Assembly (NCBI RefSeq): GCF_017562075.2
Contig: NW_024427616.1
Location: forward strand, 62,001-126,000
Length of the DNA stretch: 64,000 bases
Origin: Anopheles merus
Taxonomy: Eukaryota; Arthropoda; Insecta; Diptera; Culicidae
Direction of reading: 5' to 3'
In this document: positions 57,936 through 64,000 of the stretch, one piece after another
Layout of the letters: the number at the start of each line of letters is the position of its first letter
How positions within the stretch are numbered: the stretch's first letter is position 1
The notes under the pieces: generated by a model
The model's input: only the letters and a program-made list of their open reading frames with translations
What the model was told of the DNA's origin: nothing
The model's database searches: none
Position numbers and translations under genes: made by a program

Positions 57936-59134
57936 AGTTGTGCTATCACTTCAAACATCGCTTAATTAGTGTTCAGAAAAAGATATAATTTTTGTTTTTC
58001 AAATTTATACACTATTTCTATACCGATCACGCGTTACCGACGACGTTTTCGACAGACAATCAGCACTACGAGCTAATCAGAGGATAAACGCGTCAAATTT
58101 TGATATATTTTTTTTTTTTGATAAACTATTCCAGTGTCCTAATAAAATTGAAATTGGTTTGATCTGGTAAGAGCAAAATCGAATAAAATTATTGATTGCT
58201 TTGCTGTATTAATTAGCTTCAAACCTATTTTTATTTCGAGAATTATAAACTGCAAACTTGAACATTTTAGAAAATAAAACATTTGACTCAAACTTCCGCT
58301 TGGCGCTTAACATCGGATAAGCCCACTGTGCTTAAATACCGATCGAGTAGATTTGGCACCTGTCAAATGGGCTTTGTTTACTTGGGTTTGTTTACGAATT
58401 AGCACAACAGTTAAAATGTGTGTTTTTTATATATATTTTAAATGTTGTACCTTTCGTGGGAGTGCTATATTCTACATCGCCTACGACATGCGTGCGTCCA
58501 CAGGACGTCGATTATGCGATAAACTAATCGTGTGTGTACAGGCTCTGAATGGTTTCTGACCATCGTCATTCTGGCCCCGAAATCAGCTTCCCAGAGTCGC
58601 CAGTCGAAAACCGATTCGTCGTAAGGCTCAGAGCCGTACGGAGCTGTTCTGAGCCGTGTTGAGCCGTTCGGAGCAACTAGTCTGCAGCCCGGATGGCGTG
58701 AAACTGGCAGCATGAAACTGGCTCCGGATGGCTCCGGTGTTTCACGGCTCCAAACGGCTTCAACGGTCCCGAAGGATACCAACTATCAACTCTAGGCTCT
58801 TTCGGATGGTTCGGGACAGCTGCGGATAGTTCCGGGCGGTTTCAACGATTCCGATGGTTCAGGTTGCCGCCTAGCGGATGCGGACGTTTCCGAGCTTGTA
58901 ATGAAGTCTTTCTGACCTACCCTCTATAATAACGAAGTTATTCTCAAACGCTTGTCGGTTTTTTTTCAATTTGCTAATAAACCAATAGGTAACAGTCGTG
59001 CATCAAAATGCAGTGAAAATTATAAAGTTGGAGTGCTATGATTGTCGGAAACACTGGCTACTATTTGCATTTAAAAAGTTGCAAATATGATCTTAAAAAT
59101 CGTCTGCAATATTTGAGCTGCCTATCTGTTGTTC
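57936..59134. other. Unassigned sequence
   Basis: 57936-58060 would be the upstream region of the zeste-like remnant. Between about 58620 and 58860 there are repeats of 'gagccgttcggag' and 'ggctccg' and a stretch ('gttccgggcggtttcaacga') that resembles a worn 10-bp hAT array unit. No frame is convincing. Confidence 0.4.
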
Positions 59135-59310
59135 TTCTTCTGCTTGGCGTTACGTTTTAGGCTGGCATGTCGGCCAATATAGGCTTTCGAGACTTATGTC
59201 GTACCACGCAGTTGGATAGTCAGTCCTTGCTACGGAGTATCTTAGGCTCGTACCCTCGACGTGCATGTTGGTAACTGTACCACTCGACGGTTCCGTCTGT
59301 ATTGTTTGTT
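59135..59310 (-). mobile_element. Diverged tRNA-derived SINE
   Basis: The minus strand shows A-box-like 'gagtggtacagtt', B-box-like 'gagggtacgagcc' and an A/G-rich 'gcagaagaag' tail. It is related to the SINE at 20199 but diverged. Confidence 0.7.
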
Positions 59311-59398
59311 AAAGTATTGTTTTTAAGGTAGTATTGAAATGAACAAGCAAAAATCTTTCCCTTACTATTAAGTTATTTTTTAAGTCATCAAGCTTAAC

Positions 59399-59590
59399 AG
59401 GGCAGCACCGTAGTTCAGTCATCATCACGGTCGCCTTAATAACAAGCCTGTCGTGGAATCAAATCCCATTTGGGGAACGTCCTGCGTAGTAAGAATAGAC
59501 TCTCCAGCAGCGTGACTCTGAATAAGTCTCGAGAGTCTGTACTAGCTGGTATATCCGCGAAGGACGTAACGCTAAGTAGAAGAAGTATTC
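59399..59590 (+). mobile_element. Second diverged tRNA-derived SINE
   Basis: Head 'gcaccgtagttcagtcatc', B-box-like 'tggaatcaaatccca' and an (AAG)-type tail. It belongs to another subfamily than the SINE at 59761. No clear TSD. Confidence 0.65.
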
Positions 59591-59760
59591 ACTTGTCATC
59601 ATAACGTATTTTAGGAACACGTTATTAATTAATTAATGACGTCAATTATTTCAATTTTAATATTTTACATTAGTTTTTTTGTGTACTTGAGACAATTTAT
59701 TTTACATAAAACTCTTGAGAAATATTTAATACTTTGTTTAACATACCTTACATATTACTT

Positions 59761-59963
59761 TTTTTTTTTCTTTGGCACAACAACCGCTGTCGGTCAAGGC
59801 CTGCCAACCCACTAATGAAGAGAGCTTGGCTTTCAGTGACTTATTGTTACCATAGCAGGATAGTCAGTCCTACGTATGGGGGCACGGTCTATTCGGGACT
59901 TGAACCCATGACGGGCATGTTGTTACGTCGTACGAGTTGACGACTGTACCACCAGACCGGCCC
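59761..59963 (-). mobile_element. tRNA-derived SINE, TSD ATTACTT
   Basis: Minus strand: A box 'tggtacagtcg', B box 'gggttcaagtccc', with a poly-A-rich 3' end instead of a long (AAG)n. ATTACTT flanks it at 59754-59760 and 59964-59970. It lies directly at the 3' tail of the next non-LTR element. Confidence 0.9.
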
Positions 59964-60080
59964 ATTACTTATTATTTATTATTTATTTATTTAATCTTCA
60001 ACGGGCCGTATGGCCTAATTAAGATGTAACAGTTCAATTAAAAAAAAAATACATAGCAAAAACAAGATTTGTATCGCAAT

Positions 60081-61446
60081 TCACTGCGGCCACGGCAAAA
60101 GCCGGAGACGCTCCTTGAAGCACTGAGTTGAGATGTCGAAGTCGAAGCAATCCGAGACAGTGTTGAAGACAGCCGACATGCGGAACATAGGGTCAGACCG
60201 ACCGGCACTGGAACGGGGTTGAGCGAGCCGTAGAGTTTCTCTAGACCTAAGTGTTCGGGATGGTGCATAGATATCGACTCGATGCAACAAAGGCGATGAT
60301 TCGATTGAGCCATTTAGCAATCCAGCGATGAAAGAGCACTGTGCATTGCGTCTTCTAACCGAAATAGGTTCAAGGCCTAGAAGACGGCATCGCGCAGCAT
60401 ACGGAGGAAGATTATTGCGATCCTGCCAGGGAAGTAGGCGTAGGGCATATCTCGTGAGCTTACGTTGAATCGCCTCAAGTCGAGCAATTGAAGAAGCGGT
60501 AGTTGGGCTCCAGACTACGCACGAATATTCCAGAACCGAACGAACGATACAGTTGTAGACAGCTTTGATGCACATGGGGTTGCGGAATTCATTAGTTGTC
60601 CGGATAACCACGCCAAGTAATTGATTTCCTCTGGCTACAACGTCATCGATATGCTGTTTAAAGTTCAAACTAGAGTCAAGCAGAACGCCCAGGTCTTTGG
60701 CATGATTCTGTCGATTAACTCCTGCATCGACTAAAAGACACACAGTAGCATTTCTCGATGCAGATAGTCAGTCCATTACGCTTGCACCACGAACAGAAAA
60801 TGTCGATCCAGTCTTGCAGGAATGTACAATCACCTGTGTTGTGAATAGGCGCAAACATTTTTGCGTCGTCGGCAAACTGACTGATACTGTCGGGAGGTAA
60901 AGCGAGGGTAACATCGTTGATAAACAATATGAAGAGAAGCGGGCCAATATTGCTTCCTTGTGGCACACCCGAGTTGCTGACTATTTCTTTGGACATGTGC
61001 TTATCAATTTTCACGATGTATGTGCGATTAATTAGGTAAGACTTAAGCCACTGTACGAGCGAGCTGGAAACTCCTAGCTGATCGAGTTCAGCGAGAAGAA
61101 TTGCGTGCGGAAGAGAGTCGAATGCTGCTTTCAGATCTGTATAAATTGCATCGACTTGAGCTCCGGCATCAATTTGACTAGTGCAATAGGTTACAAATTC
61201 AACCAGGTTCGTGGTAGTCGACTTTTTTGGCACGAATCCATGTTGATACGGGCTTAGCTAGCTGCGGCATGCATGTAGCAGATGTTTGTATATCACTAGT
61301 TCGAACACCTTGGCAATGGCACACAAAGATGTAACACCCCGGTAGTTGATGGCATCTGTCTTGTCGCCCTTTGGGTAAATAGGAACCATCCAAGATTTCC
61401 TCCATGTTTTGGGAAAGTAGCCATTGGCTAGCGATGCATTGAACAT
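60081..61446 (-). pseudogene. Reverse transcriptase of the minus-strand element
   Basis: Order in the sense direction: 'YFPKTWRKSWMVPIYPKGD', 'NYRGVTSLCAIAKVFE', an in-frame TAG at about 61255, 'KKSTTTNLVEF', motif A 'AIYTDLKAAFDSLPH', 'SGVPQGSNIGPLLFILF', catalytic 'QFADDAKMF', then after a frameshift near 60725 the C-terminal 'KDLGVLLDSSLNFKQHIDD' and 'VLEYSCVVWSP'. The stop at 60081 ('RLRLLPWPQ') is the natural end. One nonsense and at least one frameshift make it inactive. Confidence 0.9.
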
Positions 61447-62975
61447 TTTGCAAGGATAGGTGCTACTGTCGTTTGACAGCGTTGCAGCACGGTAGAAGGA
61501 ATTCCGTCGGGTCTAGGAGCGAAGGAAGGCTTTAGTTGCGCTAGGGCAGATAAAATGATCTCACTGTCGATGAAAGGAGTGCTCATGTTAATTGCGCCAG
61601 CCGGAGTGTTGACGAGAGCAGCATCAATGGTATCGGTATCATTCATGGCCGGTGAAAAGCAATCTGCGAAGCGATCCGCGAAGAGATTGCACATTTCATT
61701 AGTGTTGGCACTTGTTGCTCCTTTGTACGTAATGGATTTCGGTGTATGCGTGGATTTTGTTTTGCTGTTGTAGAAGCGCCAAAACGAGTCAGGCCACCTG
61801 CAGAGGTTACGTTGAATTTTACTCAAATATCTGCGATATCGAAACCGGTTATAGCTGCAGTATAAAGAGTGCGTGTCAAAGTAGATCGAGCGAGATCTTT
61901 GGCATCGGCGCGTTTGGTAGTGACGATAAGCAGCTCTTTTTACACGTTTGAGTCGTTTGAGTGTGCGATCCGCCCAGGGGGGGTTAGGTTTAGGACGCTG
62001 AACTGGGACGCATACAACAAAGGCTTGCAGCATGAAGGACGAGAATGAACATACTGCTTCGTCAAGTGAAACAAAATTGGAACAATTTTGCTATTGTTGC
62101 TTGCTATTGAACAAAGCTATTGTTAAACATTGATATCATGTCGTTCAGTTTCACATAGTCAGCTTTAGCAAAGTTATAACGATAAAATGCGGTTGTCGTC
62201 GAGTTTTGTCGAGTCGTCGAATTGCGTCGGGTCGACGAGTTAATACGTATATTGAAGTCAAACGCCGGATGGTAGGAGTCAAGAGGTACAAGCGGAACAA
62301 CACTTGGAAAGACAGGCGTACACAATTTAGCTGCAGCATTGTTAGCGTAGAGCAGGTCAAGCATGCGTCCGTGCGAATTACTGATGTGATTAAGTTGCAC
62401 TAATCCGTTAAATTTAAATCCATCCACAAAAGTGTTGTTGGCCAGCGAGCGCGCAGTTGGTGCGTGATTGATGAGTATGCTGGCGAGGACGAAGGATCAG
62501 CCGTGGACCAGCTTATGCTAGGCTGATTGAAATCGCCAATAACAAACAACAGATCCGAAGGCTTCAGTGTGAGAGTGAAGCCGCTGATACAATCATGTAG
62601 AGAGCGAAGAGTCGATATCTCGGAGCTAAGCTGCGGTGGAATATATACTACCATGACGTACAGATGTGCGTTATTGCAGGTGACGCGCACACAAATATAC
62701 TCGAGAGAACGATCACGGGAAGGTAATTCTATCGACTCGTATGCGTTAGAAACGGCTAGCAAAACACCACCACCGCGAGAGCTAGAGCCGCTGAGAGAGC
62801 GATCACAGCGGTAAACAGAGAAGTTGTTGTTGAAGAGAAGAGCAGATGGAATGTTGTCAACAAGCCAAGTTTCCGTGAGGGCGATGAGGTCGAAGTCAGC
62901 CTCCGATACAGCTAGGTGAAATTCTTTTGTTTTAGTACGCAATCCTCTAACGTTTTGATAATAGCAGCTTAACGA
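61428..62975 (-). pseudogene. Endonuclease and linker of the minus-strand element
   Basis: The upper end reads 'CYYQNVRGLRTKTKEF', the usual ORF2 start of this clade. Then come 'LIALTETWLVDN', 'LLFVIGDFNQPSISW' and 'DSYHPAFDF' of the apurinic-type endonuclease that nicks the target, and the linker ('PNPPWADRTLKRLKR', 'RFRYRRYLSKIQRN', 'SFAPRPDGIPSTVLQRC'). Frameshifts lie near 62410, between 62033 and 62104, and near 61440. Confidence 0.88.
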
Positions 62976-64000
62976 AACGACCTAAACGAGGCCCCCCTTG
63001 GGGTGACAGAACGCTGCGCAGGCTCAAAACGGCTAAAGCTGTCGCGTATCGCGATTATTTGTTGCGTAGGTGTCCCGCTGCATTGCGCAACTATAATACT
63101 GCGCACTCTCTCTATCGGCGCTATAACAGGTTTCGCTACCTGGGGCACGTACGGCGTACGGTTTTGCGCTGCCGCGGCAATTCACGTGTACTGTGGAACT
63201 TCGCAAACAATCGTCGGAAATCCTCTGGTTTTCCTAGCTCCGTCAGTTACAACGGGCGCAACGGCAACAATCCGTCTGCAGTATGTGATATTTTTGCCTC
63301 GCGCTTTGCCGCCACCTTCCTTCCAGCCGTAACTGATGAGAGGCAGATAGCCGACGCATTATCAAACGTACCGGTGGATGCTATGGCCCCAAACTTGCCG
63401 ATCATCGATGAGTATTCAGTCTCGAAAGCGATTGACAGGCTGAAATCTTCGTTTGCTCCAGGGCCTGACGGGATCCCGGCTTCCACGCTTAAGCGTTGTG
63501 GCACCACCATCGCGCCTATCCTGGCCTCGATTTTTTGCGACTCGCTGCGTTCGGGCATCTATCCTGCCTGCTGGAAAACTTCGTGGCTTGTTCCAGTGCA
63601 CAAAAAGGGGGACAAATCAAATGCATGTAATTACCGTGGCATTACATCGCTTTGTGCCTGCGCTAAGGTCTTCGAGCTCCTGGTGTACGAACCTCTCCTC
63701 GCAGCTGCCTCGAACTACATTAGCACAGCTCAACATGGATTTGTCCCTCAGCGTTCAACCACCACCAACCTGGTTGAGTTCGTTAGCCTCTGCCACAGGA
63801 CCATCGATGCCGGCTCGCAGATCGACGCAGTCTACACGGACATCAAGGCTGCCTTCGATAGCGTTCCGCACGCCTTGCTGCTCGCAAAGCTCGAAACGCT
63901 TGGTCTGCCTGTGCAGCTGCTGGCCTGGATGCGCTCCTATCTTGCTGGTCGCACATACTGCGTGAAGATGGGACCCCATACGTCGCGCCGTATCGATGCT
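62976..64000 (+). CDS. CR1/Jockey-type RT, plus strand, open to the window edge
   Basis: One uninterrupted frame of about 340 codons runs from the linker ('PKRGPPWGDRTLRRL', 'YNRFRYLGHVRRTVL') through 'SFAPGPDGIPASTLKRC', 'GIYPACWKTSWLVPVHKKGD' and 'HGFVPQRSTTTNLVEF' to motif A 'AVYTDIKAAFDSVPHALLL', continuing past 64000. No start codon is claimed because the frame enters from a 5' truncation at about 62976. It is related to, but a different family from, the minus-strand neighbour. GC-rich codon use compared with the surroundings suggests a young copy. Confidence 0.9.

Larger units (their letters stand above)
59971..62975 (-). mobile_element. CR1/Jockey-type non-LTR element, 3' complete
   Basis: About 3.0 kb on the minus strand holding endonuclease and reverse transcriptase of ORF2, and a 3' UTR ending 'ggccgtatggcctaatt' (plus-strand wording) with a TAAATAAA-like tail (59971-60000). 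ORF1 is missing. It is head to head with a related plus-strand element at 62976. Confidence 0.88.

Noticed and set aside
58620..58860. Second copy of the 10-bp array
   Set aside because: Only one or two loose matches ('gttccgggcggtttcaacga'); no tandem order.
63003..63965. Plus-strand frames of 109 and 170 residues and minus-strand frames at 63247-63979
   Set aside because: They are out of frame with the continuous reverse transcriptase reading 62976-64000.

Overview
The window looks like a transposon-packed intron region from a mosquito, most likely an Anopheles. That is inferred from four things: the one recognisable host exon is of insect type, introns are short (about 60-80 nt), the non-LTR retrotransposons are of CR1/Jockey type, and there are tRNA-derived SINEs with (AAG)n tails. 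Only one host exon is visible, at 49084-49190 on the plus strand. It encodes the domain I S4 voltage-sensor segment of an L-type (Cav1) calcium channel alpha-1 subunit, the Ca-alpha1D orthologue. No neighbouring channel exon was recognised, so the flanking introns appear to be at least 14.8 kb (downstream) and possibly as much as 49 kb (upstream).

Left part (1-13.5 kb): a 5'-truncated non-LTR reverse transcriptase with a (TAAG)n tail lies next to two exon-like minus-strand remnants. Then come three copies (R1-R3) of a noncoding 2.1-2.9 kb repeat, called R here, with microsatellite cores. Two copies of a small promoter/mini-exon/polyA cassette follow, one split by an 895-bp element with a TA target duplication.

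Middle (13.5-28 kb): a CR1/Jockey-like element on the minus strand carries a BEL/Pao-like element (TSD CCAAC) in its ORF2. A 5.7-kb block made of half the BEL element, the non-LTR ORF1, a SINE, a PHD-finger ORF and a second BEL fragment is tandemly duplicated almost without differences (16045-21755 and 21764-27500).

28-37 kb: R4 is followed by a nest in which a Ty1/copia fragment contains a degenerate Mag-like Ty3/gypsy element, itself split by a solo LTR (TSD ATTGT) and a SINE (11-bp TSD). A non-LTR reverse transcriptase fragment follows.

37-49 kb: R5, R6 and R7 stand head to tail. R7 is split by a 4128-bp hAT-like nonautonomous element with an 8-bp TSD (ATCAGAAT). Its long terminal inverted repeats consist largely of a 10-bp minisatellite.

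49-64 kb: after the calcium-channel exon there is a solo LTR (TSD ATTAT) containing a nearly intact CsRn1-type gypsy element with 224-bp LTRs and a GGGG TSD. Then come an RNase H-bearing non-LTR pseudogene split by a (GT)n run, a three-exon zeste/Myb-SANT-like gene remnant on the minus strand, three SINEs, and two related CR1/Jockey-type elements facing away from each other. The right one stays open to the window edge.

The genes do not form a pathway. Apart from the channel exon, and possibly the zeste-like remnant, everything recognised is mobile DNA. The value of the window is its insertion history, read from nesting, target duplications and empty-site copies.
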